A stretch of DNA of 64,000 bases from Pocillopora verrucosa. Lineage: Eukaryota; Cnidaria; Anthozoa; Scleractinia; Pocilloporidae. Every line of letters begins with the position of its first letter. Within the stretch, counting starts at the first letter, position 1. The stretch lies in NCBI RefSeq assembly GCF_036669915.1, contig NC_089313.1, positions 12,790,292 to 12,854,291 on the forward strand, in the 5' to 3' direction. The notes under the pieces are model-generated. The model worked only from the letters and a program-made list of their open reading frames with translations, searched no databases and was not told the origin of the DNA. The position numbers and the translations under genes were made by a program. Shown in pieces: positions 40,779 to 52,020 of this stretch.

Positions 40779-43037
40779 TTACTCATATATCTTGATGCGA
40801 CAGTTCAACCAATCTGCTACAACTATCCTACCATCACTAAGAATTGCTGTAGATGTTGGATTGTTGAACTCTCCTGGCCCACTCCCTTGTTTTCCAAACT
40901 TTGTTATAAACTTACCACTCAGTTCAAATACCTGAACTCTGTCATTGTTTTTGTCACAGACCATCAGGTGTCCTGCCTTGTTAACTGACAAAAAACGGGG
41001 TGAGTTAAACTCCCCGTCCCTGTTCCCTTTATTTCCAAATTTGTACAAAAAGTTGCCATTTATATCAAACACTTTGATACAATTTTCACCAGCGTCTGAC
41101 ATAATTAGATATTTTTCATATTGAATACAGTGAGAAGGAGAAGTAAAACCCTGCCCTTCACCTTTACCAAGTTTATACAAAAACTGGCCACTGGGAGAAA
41201 AGGTTTTTATAACTTTGTTGCCCGCATCGGCAACAATGATATTTCCATTCCTGTCAACAGATAAACCAAAAGGACTCTTCAGCTGGTGATCAAGATTTCC
41301 TTCATCACCAAACTGGCTCAGGTACTCACCCTGCTCATCAAACAATTGAACTCGGTGGTTACTATAGTCTACAACTATACTGCGTCTATTTTTATCAAAT
41401 GCTATCCCAGCAGGCCAATTTAACTCGCCCTGTTTATCACCCTTTCTACCAAAAGATCTTAAGTAAGTTCCATCACTACTGAATACCTGAACCTTGTGGT
41501 TACCACCATCAGTCACTGCAATTTCATCTCGTTCATTCACTGCCACTCCATATGGACAGCATCGCATTCCAACGGACGAGCCTTGTTTTCCAAAAGATAA
41601 CACGTGTCTGAACTGTCTGGGTTTCGATTTGATAGGAAATGGACTGCCACAAATGTGTTCTTCATTTATTTTCACTGATACTTGGCATTTTCCTGTATCT
41701 TTGAGGAAATATCTGACTTTGTAGCTACCATCTCTCTCATCTTTGAGTCGCACTTCCGTCGCACAGTCATGGCCTTGCTGATTTTTTATTTCCACGGTTA
41801 CAGAGTCACGCTCATCGTAACATTGTTCTCCTTCGGCATTTCTCGTTGTTAACAAAAAGTTTGATTCAAGTCCAACAATCGCTTCATTGATTCCTTTCCC
41901 TTTGGCAGATGACCGATCAGCGCAAGTGTTTGTCACATAAGTTTGAAATGAGCCGATGCCGTCAGAGTTAAGACTGTCAAGTAATGTTTTGTTTTCTTTG
42001 AAACGGAATGGACGAAGACCTTCAAGATCAGATGCGGCTTGTTTTCCAACATCGCTGACTTCCTCAGGTAAGACTGTATTCAGTGACGTATCTATCTGTG
42101 TAATCTCAGCATTTGTACATCGTTTTAAAAGTGTTTCAGCTTTTTCGACTGCTGTTTCCAGCCGTTCGACTCGACGCTTTACCTCGCCTCGTTGAGTTCG
42201 CACACATCCAAGGGATTCTTTAATTTGTTTATCAGCTTTGTTTAACATTTCCTTCTTCTTTGTTTCAATAACTGCGACCAAGTTTTCGGCAAACTTGTGG
42301 ATGTCTCGTTTCACTGCATTGCCTCGCGCTTCAATTTGGTTACACTGTCTTTCAAGATGAGCGATTACCTTTTTCTTGTGTTCAATACTTTTCTTTTGTG
42401 TCTCGATCACAGACTTGACTTGTATCTTGCGTTCACTTGCTGCTTCTTCTAGAACAATCTTAGGGTGACCATCATGGATGGTTGCAACACACAAACTACA
42501 AATGGCAACATTACAGTTCTTGCAAAAGAACTTGAGTTCCTCTTTTTCGTGATGCTTCTGTTGGCAAAATACCGGCCGCTTTAACACATTTTCGATGTCT
42601 TGATCTTCAAAATCTTTCAGAGCAAGAACTCGATGCTCTTTATTCGTTTTGATTAAGTTATGCGCAATGATACACTCGTCACACCAGAACGCACAGCACT
42701 GAAAACAGTACGAACTGTGTCTGCTACTTTTGTCGCAGTTTGCACATTTCACTCCAGCAGTATGGCATTCTTTGATGGCCAGCACATCTAGCAAACTGTT
42801 CATACGAAAGTTTGTTGGTAGATCGTTGAGGTTTCCACTGCTAGGAACTTGAACGTCTCTTCGGCATTCAGGGCATGCGATGATATCATGGCGGCCACTA
42901 CTTCGTAAAATCCCGTTCAAGCAGTGAAGACAGAAAGTGTGCAAACATGGCAGCATCTTTGGTTCAGTAAATGTGGTCATACACACAGAACAGGATACTT
43001 CTTCATGAAGATTGTCGAGCAAGGTTTTAATATCCAT
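40779..43037 (-). CDS. TRIM-NHL protein, complete copy A (752 aa), putative E3 ubiquitin ligase
   Basis: A single-exon gene. The ATG at 43035-43037 (MDIKTLL) is preferred, since the four codons before it start with TTG. The RING finger (C3HC4) uses C16, C19, C31, H33, C36, C39, C55 and C58. Two B-boxes follow at about 95-140 ('CANCDKSSRHSSYCFQCCAF') and 158-195 ('CQQKHHEKEELKFFCKNC'). A Lys/Glu-rich coiled coil spans 200-330. A filamin-type Ig domain ends in 'GSPFPI' near 470. Six NHL blades fill 480-752. This order is that of TRIM2/TRIM3/TRIM71, which ubiquitinate targets and bind RNA or protein through the NHL propeller. Its closest relatives are the other copies in this window. The 5' flank is shared with copy C. 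Confidence 0.93.
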   Translation of the reverse strand: MDIKTLLDNLHEEVSCSVCMTTFTEPKMLPCLHTFCLHCLNGILRSSGRHDIIACPECRRDVQVPSSGNLNDLPTNFRMNSLLDVLAIKECHTAGVKCANCDKSSRHSSYCFQCCAFWCDECIIAHNLIKTNKEHRVLALKDFEDQDIENVLKRPVFCQQKHHEKEELKFFCKNCNVAICSLCVATIHDGHPKIVLEEAASERKIQVKSVIETQKKSIEHKKKVIAHLERQCNQIEARGNAVKRDIHKFAENLVAVIETKKKEMLNKADKQIKESLGCVRTQRGEVKRRVERLETAVEKAETLLKRCTNAEITQIDTSLNTVLPEEVSDVGKQAASDLEGLRPFRFKENKTLLDSLNSDGIGSFQTYVTNTCADRSSAKGKGINEAIVGLESNFLLTTRNAEGEQCYDERDSVTVEIKNQQGHDCATEVRLKDERDGSYKVRYFLKDTGKCQVSVKINEEHICGSPFPIKSKPRQFRHVLSFGKQGSSVGMRCCPYGVAVNERDEIAVTDGGNHKVQVFSSDGTYLRSFGRKGDKQGELNWPAGIAFDKNRRSIVVDYSNHRVQLFDEQGEYLSQFGDEGNLDHQLKSPFGLSVDRNGNIIVADAGNKVIKTFSPSGQFLYKLGKGEGQGFTSPSHCIQYEKYLIMSDAGENCIKVFDINGNFLYKFGNKGNRDGEFNSPRFLSVNKAGHLMVCDKNNDRVQVFELSGKFITKFGKQGSGPGEFNNPTSTAILSDGRIVVADWLNCRIKIYE

Positions 43038-43039
43038 GA

Positions 43040-43225
43040 TTGGGTACAACTGAGTAAGGTAGAGATATAAACTTCAAGTCGCCTGAAGTAAATCTTTTTG
43101 ATATCAATTATCATATTTATCACATTAGTGATATCGACCAATCAAGGCAGGTCCTGTGGATGTCTGGGTTCTAAGAATTGTTTACAGACAAGTTATTTCT
43201 GAGAAAAGCTTGACCTGTTACAACC
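43040..43225 (-). promoter_or_regulatory. Conserved 5' flank of TRIM copy A
   Basis: About 180 bp upstream of the start codon match the same position of copy C (59666-59853). Shared elements are TTGATATCAATTATCATATTTATC, an inverted CCAAT box (CCAATCAAGGCAGG on the plus strand) and TTATTTCTGAGAAAAGCTTG. Both complete genes keep it, as expected of a promoter or 5' UTR. Confidence 0.5.
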
Positions 43226-43439
43226 ACAGGGTCTGAATGGGGTTTAGTGTTTAGTGTTATTTGTCCATATTTTTTAGCGTTTACTGTTAAATTGGCCATT
43301 TTTTTAATGTTTACTGTTCTTGAAAAAAACACTGTTTAGTGTTTGAAAGGAGACCCCAAAGTTTTTTTAAGGATTTTCAAATTTTATCTGCTCTTTTAAA
43401 TTCTGCAAGAAAATCAAAGAAATGCACTCGCGAACAGTG

Positions 43440-43924
43440 AGCCAAAGCTGAAATGCTCTTGTCCTTAGAACCCTCAGTACTGGATGTACTTAAGGGGATA
43501 CGTTTGGTAATCCACACAATAGTTCCTGAAAAGTATCGCTTCTGGAAATCCAACCAAAGTAGTGTTTGCAAAAGACCAATTGCACTTGAAATTGGGCCCC
43601 AAGGCAAAGTACTGGCGTTAGACCACGATTTCGACTCTCGATAGTCTCGTAGAACTGCTTTTACACCGACCAGTCGATGTAAATGTTCGGAGGGAAGTAT
43701 TCAAGGATGCGCGGGACCTATGCTTTACCAATGGCGTAGTCTTCGTTGCAGAGAGAGGCTCATCAGCAATCCGTTTCATTGAATTGAAAGGCGAAGTACT
43801 TTTCAAACCCGGACGCCTAAAATCGCGAGCTGATTTGCTCTCGCAGCTTAGTCGTTTCAGATTGTCACTTGAGGGTTCTACACTTGTTGAAACACTTGTT
43901 GTGAGTTTGAAACAAAGTCCTTAA
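43440..43924 (+). pseudogene. Relic coding fragment, unidentified
   Basis: Two plus-strand frames join around 43643. The first reads 'LKGIRLVIHTIVPEKYRFWK'. The second (43643-43924) reads 'DARDLCFTNGVVFVAERGSS' and 'GRLKSRADLLSQLSRFR'. The second contains a propeller-like strand pair and a SAP-like helix, a composition I associate loosely with repeat-encoded coral proteins. There is no start codon and no splice context. It is probably a transposon-derived relic. Confidence 0.3.
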
Positions 43925-44272
43925 CAATTTTTAACTTCTGCTGGAGAAATCTTGTCCATTGCAAATACAAAAAAATATAAATATTTTCCTATCTGCTCAC
44001 CACATAAGAGCAGCAGTACTTTTTTTCCAAGAAATAAATAAGATATCGCCGGTATTCTCCTCAGTTACCAGAAAGTCCATTCCACTCCATTCACATACGC
44101 TTACGTATGCCCACAGTGCATGGGGCATACGATGGGACCAGCACAAAACCCTAATTGATTAGGATGAATTTTATAATGGTTAGAATTAAAAAGAAACAAA
44201 TTTCTGAAGGAGGGGGAAGGAATAGTAACTGAAGTCTCAGGCTGAGGAGGGGTAGACTCTTACACAGAACGG

Positions 44273-44365
44273 TAGGTAATTTAGTGGTAACAACTGAGTT
44301 GAAAACGTAAATTGGCCACCATGAAGGGTAAAAATGCTGACGTTTCGAGCGTTAGCCCTTCGTCA
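44273..44365 (+). repeat. Interspersed repeat, inverted partner of the element at 45492
   Basis: GGTAATTTAGTGGTAACAACTGAGTTG through GACGTTTCGAGCGTTAGCCCTTCGTC matches the reverse complement of 45500-45607. The two lie 1.1 kb apart in opposite orientation. Confidence 0.7.
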
Positions 44366-45491
44366 GAGCGATGTTCTTATACAGAACATCTGAAATAGGG
44401 CATGGTTTATGTACTCTTCTCTGTTATATACAGCCAATTCATTACTCTATTGCAGTCTCAGACTTGTTTGCTTTGAAATGGTTATTTTCAGAGCAGGTAA
44501 GATATAAGGTAAGGGAACTGCACATTTGGTTGTTTTGGAGAAACATTCCCCAAGCAACATCATTACTGTAGCACCTAGTACAGGGAGCTGGTGAGGGGGT
44601 GTTGCTGTTCTAATAGCTAGTCAGCCATATCTTGTGCACTGGATTAATATGCAAGCTAGCTAAATTGCATGTCAGCACTAAGTACTCTCAAACAAACCCC
44701 AGCAGCTGGCTCATCATCTTGCACTGCATTTGGGGGGTAGGCACCTTGAGGTGCACCTGAGTTTGAAGTAAACAAACAAAAAAGGATAAAATATAAGCAA
44801 TAAACATAAACTTTCCAATTCCAGTTTTGACAATTTAGCACTTCTAAACCCTGCATACCATACCTCCAGGTACACAACCACTACCAAGAAACTTGCAAGT
44901 CATCACATTTTCGCTTTTATTACACCCATTTTGAAATCACTGGTGGTCCCTGTAATCTGATTGGCTCTAATTGGTGCAATTTATTCACGAATCACACCAT
45001 TTTTTGCTTTAAATCGCATCTTTTTTCCAGCCAATGAGGTGGCTAAACTGAAAAAAAACCAACCAATCAGATTTCAAGGCTTGTTTAAAGTAACCGATCA
45101 AATTGCAGGAAAATGAAAGACAAAGAGTATTATGTGGCAAATTTTGCAACTTTTATTTCCAAAACTCTTACTTTTTCCCGCCCAAAAATGGATGAATTTA
45201 ATTTCAGACCGGCTCAGTACTGCATCAATAAAATATTTGAACTTACCACGTCCTGTATTTGGGTGATTTCAAAATGGATGTAGTAAATTAAAGTGGTAAT
45301 TGAACCTCGTGTCGTGCAATTTTGGTCTGAAATCATACTTGTGATTTCAAATCGAACTCGCACTGCGCGCTCGTTTGATTTGGAAATCACGCGAATGATT
45401 TGAGCCCAAATTGCACTCCACTCAGTTCAATTACCATTATAAACAATCCAGTAAGTGGATAAAAATGGCAGTGGAACACATCACAACTATA

Positions 45492-45613
45492 ACAGGGTAA
45501 TTTAGTATTAGAACGATTGGACGAAGGGCTAATGCTCAAAACGTCAGCTTTTAAACTCTTTACTGTGGCCAATTAACGTTATCAACTCAGTTGATAACGC
45601 TAAATTACCCTGT
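45492..45613. mobile_element. 122-bp MITE with TA duplication
   Basis: The termini ACAGGGTAATTTAG and CTAAATTACCCTGT are perfect inverted repeats flanked by TA on both sides (45490-45491, 45614-45615). This fits a Tc1/mariner-type non-autonomous element. Confidence 0.75.
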
Positions 45614-46703
45614 TATACTCTCCCACTGAGGCAGCACCGCAGTTTCGACAGAAACTTATCCCATCTTTTCACATCACATGATACCTTGCAGAACTAAGAC
45701 AGCCTGTAGGCCTCGATAAAAATTCATTATTTGCAGAATTTTTGCCCGTGCAGTTTGAAGTTTGTACAAACATGCACCTCCAGAGCTTGACATACTAAAT
45801 ATTATGCTATTGTGTGTCCTCTTTATATTTCTCTATTCATCAAAACTCAGAGAGTTCACAAATACTTAGTGTTCCCAGAGGTCCTGATATTCATTAAGTT
45901 GTGGGAGGGTCTTGAGGGGAAATGTCTGTGCCATCATTCGCTGGAGTCAGATGCGATGAAAAAGATCAACTCTTATGTCACCCAAGGCTTATGCACCAAA
46001 GTTCTATTGAATTAAATTCAGAAATTTAAAAATAGAAACATAAAGATACTAACAGGTGACTTTATTTGACTTCATAATAACGAGAGAAACTTGTTCAAAA
46101 TTATGGAATGGTTCAAGTGTTTGTTATCTTGACATTCTAACATTGCATATCCATCTGGCTAACTAAATCGTTTTCACATTAAGTGGTTTTTAATGTAAAA
46201 GTAGTTTCTTGCCAAGAAATAGATTTGAAAAATCTAGTATTTACATAAAGTCTCTGGCCCAGAAGTTGGTATATGTACATGTAAGTTGCATAATACTGTT
46301 TCCCAGATAAAATTCCCTGTTCTGGGGGATACATGTCCCTGAAAAAACTTGATATCTATTTTACTACATATAGAGAAAAATAATCATCCTGTGAGCATCA
46401 GAGCCGAGTTTATAGGGAAAATTGACCACTTAGACAACCTTACCTCTCTAAACAGCTGTTTAGACTATACATCAGCCCCTCCACAAGAACTTAACAAGGT
46501 AATGTTAAATTGTAATGGCACACTTATTGGGGAATAGGAAGGTGACCTTGTTGCACGAGGATTGCCAGAGTGTTTATTGTCACGGAGAAAAAGAAAACAC
46601 TCTGACTCACAACAATTTAAAAAATTATCCAATCCGTGGGACATTTCCAGGACAGGGAATTTAGCTGAGTCTAAAACATCAAAGCTTTCCATTTCAAATT
46701 TTT

Positions 46704-46916
46704 AACCCTTTCATTCCCAAGATCTCAGTAGAAATTCTCCTTACTGTCTGCTATGTAATTCTCATGATGTCATTTCGGAGAATTTGGTAATGGATCAACT
46801 GATAATTCCCTTATGGATATTTTTCTTTATTCTCATCACCTGTCTGCTTGATGTTGTTGCGAAATTGTAGGAGAAATTCAGTCTTAGTCACTCATGTGAG
46901 TTATAGGGTGAACACA
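46704..46916 (+). repeat. Short interspersed repeat, copy 4
   Basis: The fullest copy. It begins TTAACCCTTTCATTCCCAAGATCT and ends GTGAGTTATAGGGTG, with GGAGAATTTGGTAATGGATCA inside. Confidence 0.55.
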
Positions 46917-47524
46917 TTAATTCTACAATTATAATTTTAAGTAACTACGGAAGGTTGCTTTTACATTTATAAACAAACTAGAAGGATCAGGGTCAAAATA
47001 ATCAAAGTTTTCACAGACAGAGGTATGGATTTCTTTCTGGAACAAACATCTCATTCAATTTACTTTCTTAATGTTCCACCCCCCCCCCCCCCCAACCCTG
47101 AAAAATACCATGTGAAAGCCTCCTACAAGAATACTGCACTTCTTTGGGAGACAAGTGGACAAGTGTAGATGTATAATGTACTCAAAGTGCGACTTTGTCT
47201 AACACTGCCTAGGAAACTCGCTGAAATTTTACAGCTCAAAATGATACTGTTCTCTTCTTTCCTCTGTGCTCAGTCTTGTTCTCAGATTATCAACTAAGCA
47301 GTAACTCATTTTATTCACTAGAGTTACTGATTACACATGAGTAAATTAAAAGATTTGTGGTTATATTAGATAAAAGCATCATTTTTAGAGAAAGATCACA
47401 CCTTCTCATACATGACTTAGCCTCGATCTACTCGTACCTCATACAAACCAGCTTCATATTACCAGGTGTTCTATTTTTCAACAAATTTCTCAGTAAATTA
47501 AACTGAGATGTAAAAATTATCTAC

Positions 47525-50105
47525 CAAAATCCAGCCCGTCACAGGGATTCCTTTTAATAACACAATTAATAAGTCCTTTAAGCGGTTTGAAGTACCAGCT
47601 GGAATACTGAGGTTACAAAAAACAATTGTCTATACTATTCATGGATGAAATAAGACTCAGTATTGATAAAGGATGAAATAAATATGATATCTTCCCTTAG
47701 TAAACTAAATTTATTAAATTAAATTAAATACATTTATATAGCGCCATCTTCCATTAATTGTCCATGGCGCTTTACAATACTCTAAAAACCGTAAAAATTA
47801 AAATCCTAGGAATTAAATACACTATCTAATACCATACAATAAGGTTACAAATAAAAAGTAAAAACTGCAAATCAAATGCACGCTTAAGAAGAGAAGTCTT
47901 GAGATTAGCCCTAAAAACTGCCTCTGATGATGAAAGCCTAAACTGGAGTGTTAGTTTATTCCAGAGCCTTGGTGCCGCCACGGAAAAAGCCCTTTCACCA
48001 TACGTTTTAAGATTCGCTCTAGGCTCATCAAGCAACCTGTTGTTTGAAGTTCTTAGTGTGCGACAAGAGTCATTATACTTCAATAGGTCTTTAATGTAAT
48101 CTGGGGCCAGTCCATTCAGAGCTTTGTAAGTTAGCAACAATATTTTAAAAACTATCCTATATTGAACTGGCAGCCAATGAAAGCTCCTCAGTATTGGTGT
48201 GATATGTTCCTGCCTTCTAGCAAGGTGACATGGCGAGCTGCCGAGTTCTGTAAAAGCTGAAGTCTATTAATCAGATACTTTGGAAGACCATACAGTGTGG
48301 CATTACAATAGTCCAAACGCGATGTTATGTAAGCGTGAACAATAGCCTCAGTAGTACTCTGGGATAGGTATCGCCTAATTTTAGCTATACTGCGAGTGCG
48401 GAAAAATGCGCTCTTGCAGGTTATTTTAACGTATTCTTTGAAATCTAAATATTGATCGAATCCAGCTCCTAAGTTCCTAGCCTGTTTTCCTGAATGACTG
48501 ATGAAAAAAAATGTGTGCTTCGCAGAGGCAATCATGTCATTAACAACACTGTTCTGAAACACACACCGTTCTCTATCTGCAGATAATCTTGTACGTCGTC
48601 AATTACGTTCGAGCTTCCTCCTTATGTTCTTTTGAACATCAATTTCAGTTGAATACCAAGGCACACAAGGACGTTGAACTACCTGACGGGTCCTTTCGGG
48701 GGCATAAATATATCAAGGGTAGACTTCAAGACCCGATGATATGAATCAAATAACGAACCCAATTCAAGCCGTGATTCATTAAACAAGCATGAACTCATGA
48801 TAGTATCATTGAGTTCAGCATAGTCAATCGGACGCAGCTTCCTGTAGCGAATAGTCTTTCTTGGAAATCGTGGTTTATGCAATAAGAAATGCATAAAAAT
48901 AGCGTAATGATCACAGATCAAAGGGGTATGAACCATAACATCTTTTATAAGATTACACTGATTTCTAGTAATGATCAAATCCAAGGTATGACCACTCGTG
49001 TGAGTCGGCCCAGTCACCCATTGTTTCAAATCGAAAGATGCTATTAATTCGCCAGAATGTACTGCGTTGACATCGCACGAAGAGTCCACGTGTGGATTAA
49101 AATCACCGACAACTAAAAGCTCACCTGATGCAGTGGCCATTTCTCAAGCAGGAGAGAAAATTCACGATAAAATGTTGGCAGTAATCAGATTGCATTTACA
49201 GGGACTGCGCAGCAAATTTTTGAGTGGGGGCGGGGGGCTATTTTTGGCTCCGTTATTTTTGTTAAATTAATTTTTGTTTAATTTATTTTGTTTTTGCAAA
49301 AAAATAGGGGGAGGGGGTAGAGCCCTCCAGCCCCTCCCTCAGCACAGTCCTTGTTCTAACAAGAAGTACTTTCATATCAAGAGAAACAGATTTGCTCTTT
49401 TCATTAAACTTCTTTTAACTGCATAGGGCTGTTTTCCTAGAAAAATGACAGCTAAAAATCGAAAAAATAGTTGATTTTCATTTTATGTAACATTGATAAA
49501 GTTTATCACAATTGGGTTTTGAATGAGCACCTGAAAGGGGGCTTTACCAGTGAGACACTGGTAAACAATTTTCCCTACACTCCAGAGATCAGCTTTGGCA
49601 TCATATCCTTTGGACATTATAACTTCAGGAGCCTTGAATGACAAAGAAGGAAAATAAACTTGGTAAATGAATATATCAAAAGTGTGAAAGGGAATTGGAA
49701 TTCTGACCACATGTCATTCAGTAATACTGAAATATAGAACAAAAAATGCTTTAAACACAGAGTTATACCAATAACTGCTGACTATGTAGTTTTGTTTTAT
49801 TTTTTTGAGTTCCTGCTTATTTACAGATAATGAAAAATTAGAAGAATTCTGCAAAGTCCAAAATGGCAGCAATATTATTTCAAATGAACCATTTTCACTC
49901 ACAAAGACTGTTCCACCACTACTTATTAAATAAAGGGTGAGACCGTATTTCTAAATAGTTCCCAAAGAAACACATAGTAGTAAAATTCATGCAACTCAGG
50001 AACTCAAAATATCTCAACAGTTTACACAAACCATGTATATAGGAGATCCGCATAAAGTAGCCGCCATCATTTCACCAGTGAGAAATCTTGCAAACCCAAG
50101 GTCAG
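47525..50105 (-). CDS. ULK1/2-like (Atg1) kinase, C-lobe exons, partial and frameshifted
   Basis: Four minus-strand exons read in order as the ULK kinase C-lobe: 50105-50032 '[20 protein letters not shown]' (DFG replaced by DLG, then activation loop and 'PIYM'); 49632-49531 '[20 protein letters not shown]' and '[11 protein letters not shown]'; 49436-49370 'NSPMQLKEV' then '[12 protein letters not shown]' after a one-base insertion; 47606-47525 '[18 protein letters not shown]' then 'RNPCDGLDF' after a missing A. ULK kinases start autophagy by phosphorylating ATG13 and Beclin complexes. The N-lobe and the C-terminal ATG13-binding domain are not visible. The frame breaks suggest a pseudogene, or assembly errors. 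A CR1 fragment occupies the third intron. Confidence 0.75.
47706..49195 (-). mobile_element. CR1-type LINE, 5'-truncated with the RT core deleted
   Basis: The minus strand encodes the end of an endonuclease ('[15 protein letters not shown]', 'HTLDLIITR', 'LICDHYAIF'), then a linker. After about 48550 it jumps directly to the C-terminal RT connector ('[19 protein letters not shown]', '[18 protein letters not shown]'). The palm with YADD is missing. Stops lie near 48602 and 48188. The 3' end carries the GGCGCTATATAAAT motif and an ATTTA-type microsatellite at 47706-47730. Confidence 0.8.
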
Positions 50106-50109
50106 CTTA

Positions 50110-50550
50110 AATAACAATATAGAATAAGTAAAATTAATGGTACCTGTGCTTTTATACAAAAAGTAGATACCTCAGACCTCTCTCATTGCCAGTCCCAAAC
50201 CCAAATGAAAAAGAAAAAATGAGGAGGCTAGTAACTCTATGCTGTGAAAAGCATTTCACTACAGAATACTGTAAGAATTTAAGACATTGTGGCTTATCTC
50301 GGAGATAGTTCCTTATGAAGAAGTTAACGATTGAGGTTGAATTGGGGTACGATGAAGAGTAAATCCCATGACAGACATGGACACCTATAGAGCCCTTATT
50401 GATGCCATTTAGACCCAATAAGACATGGAGAGCAATAGCCTGTGTACAGCCGCCCCCTACCTTGCAAATTAAAATAAAGAAGGGGCCCCTTACTAACTAT
50501 TATTTGGAGGGTAAGGGGTGGCTGTCCACAGGCTAGGAAGCAACACCCAT
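50110..50550. other. Sequence between the ULK-like exon and the duplication array
   Basis: I see no further kinase exon, repeat or other feature. The array begins near 50556, where unit sequence 'TTCTTGGGGTGTTAATTTAGG' starts. Confidence 0.45.
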
Positions 50551-50555
50551 GCATG

Positions 50556-50885
50556 AATGACATGCCTTCTTGGGGTGTTAATTTAGGAGTGATGATAGAT
50601 AGCAGACGTTACTTGGACAAATATCAGATGAGTCACATATAGGATTATCAGTTCTCCAGGGTGAGACCTTTGACAACATTCTGTGCAATGATCTGGTGAC
50701 GCTGACCAAAACAAATTTTCACATTTAATCCTTCAGTGAACTGCTCCTGCCTGACTGAATAACACACTTGTTAAAGGGGAGATATTATTGAGAGCGAAAA
50801 GTGAACAACTACCTTATAAAGAGTGCAGGACAATTCTGATTCCTTTTAAATTGGAACACTCGGTAGTGACATTGCAACTGAGTTC
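50556..50885 (+). repeat. Linker segment of the duplicated unit (P tail and Q block)
   Basis: It matches 33340-33420, 52025-52240, 55736-55930 and 61250-61590: GTGATGATAGATAGCAGACG, then TTCAGTGAACTGCTCCTG, then CCTTATAAAGAGTGCAGGAC. No protein is claimed here. Confidence 0.7.
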
Positions 50886-50891
50886 AAGATA

Positions 50892-51130
50892 TCAGCCACA
50901 ACTATCCTACCATTTTCAACAATTGCTGTAGATGATGGCCTATTGAACTAGCATCTCTCCTAGCCCACTCGCTTGTTTTCCAAAATTTGTGACAAACTTA
51001 GCACACATTTCAAATACCTAGCTGAACTGTGAGATTCTTTCTGTCACAGACCATCAGGTGTCCTGCCTTGTTAACTGACAGCAATCCAGGTTCGTTAATT
51101 AAACTCCCCGTCCCTGTTCCCCTGATTTCC
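50892..51130 (-). pseudogene. TRIM-NHL fragment (last two NHL blades)
   Basis: It is homologous to the 3' end of the TRIM copies (compare 40809-41045), including the 'TGTCACAGACCATCAGGTGTCC' block. Frameshifts and stops occur throughout. It is cut off by the element at 51131. Confidence 0.8.
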
Positions 51131-51800
51131 AAATTTGTTTACATGGAGGTGGGGGACCCCAGGTAGGTGAGGTAACCCGCCCAGCCGTTATCAAAAAATA
51201 TAACGCGTTTACATACAATCTTATAACCCCGAGGTGCTGAGGTGAGGTTTCTTGAGGTTGTTGTTGCGCTTGCATTTAAGGAGTTTGAGCAGAGGCGTCC
51301 CAAGCTCACATCTCGAGAAAGACGAAAGATTAATTCTCGGACAGATATGTATTTATTCATGTAAGCGTCACGCGTTGTGTTACGTGATGTTAGGTTACGC
51401 GAGGAACCGTTGACTTAATACGTTATACTGTATAGTTTGGGAAACGAAATATGGTCGATTTACAACGCTAAATATTCTGAAATGTGAACATTTTACACTC
51501 CTTGTGTGTCCGTTGCAGTTTCTGGTGATTTCTGCCATGAGACGGCTAAGAGATGTCCAAAGTTTTAAACATACATGTTTTCGCTAGGCGGGCTACCCTA
51601 CCTTGAGACGTTTACATGGCAAATTGTCACCCTGGCTGACAGGATTACCCTACCTGGCAGACCGGGCAACCCGCCTAGGCGGGTCACCCCACCTATCATG
51701 TAAACGTGATCAAGATAAAATAAGAAATTATATGGACAGGCGGGTTACCCCACCTGGGCAGGTTACCTGGGGTCCCCCACCTCCATGCAAAAAGGCCCTA
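51131..51800. mobile_element. Harbinger-like non-autonomous element (about 670 bp)
   Basis: CATGGAGGTGGGGGACCCC at the left is repeated inverted at the right, which continues to GCAAAAAGGCCC followed by TAA. The left end lacks the outer GGGCCTTTTT, so it is truncated by some 12 bp. Inner repeats of the AGGYGGGTWACCC type lie near both ends. Host-unit sequence (TAAGAGTCT) resumes at 51800. Confidence 0.7.
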
Positions 51801-51821
51801 AGAGTCTGCTTCAGGTGATTT

Positions 51822-52020
51822 GTCCATCGCTGTTCCTTGTAAGGTGTGTTACCATGAAAAGGCATTGTTCAACCCGCCATTGGTTTGGCCAAAACTTCAG
51901 TCAGTAAAGGTGCACTAAAAATCACTACAGAAATCGAACGAGACATTACAAACGACCCAGGAATGAGGTCAGAATATAATTCAAAACCAAAGCAAAAAAA
52001 ATTCAAAGCCTTTAATGAAT
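51822..52020 (+). pseudogene. Linker ORF 'P', degenerate copy
   Basis: It starts GGTGATTTGTCCATCGCTG, like 33131 and 61033, but an internal deletion after TTGGCCAAAA and point changes break the frame. Confidence 0.65.

Larger units (their letters stand above)
43925..47524. other. Mostly non-coding region with two weak exon candidates
   Basis: On the minus strand 44757-44698, bounded by AACTCAG and GGG|GTTTGT, codes 'APQGAYPPNAVQDDEPAAG' and could be a linker exon of the ULK-like gene. On the plus strand 46372-46499, bounded by ACATATAG and AACAAG|GTAATG, codes 'SIRAEFIGKIDHLDNLTSLN'. Neither can be assigned. A poly-C tract lies at 47081-47094. Confidence 0.3.

Noticed and set aside
41494..42195. 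Plus-strand ORFs opposite TRIM copy A (and similar ones opposite copies C and D)
   Set aside because: They are antisense shadows that recur in each copy because the coding strand is conserved.
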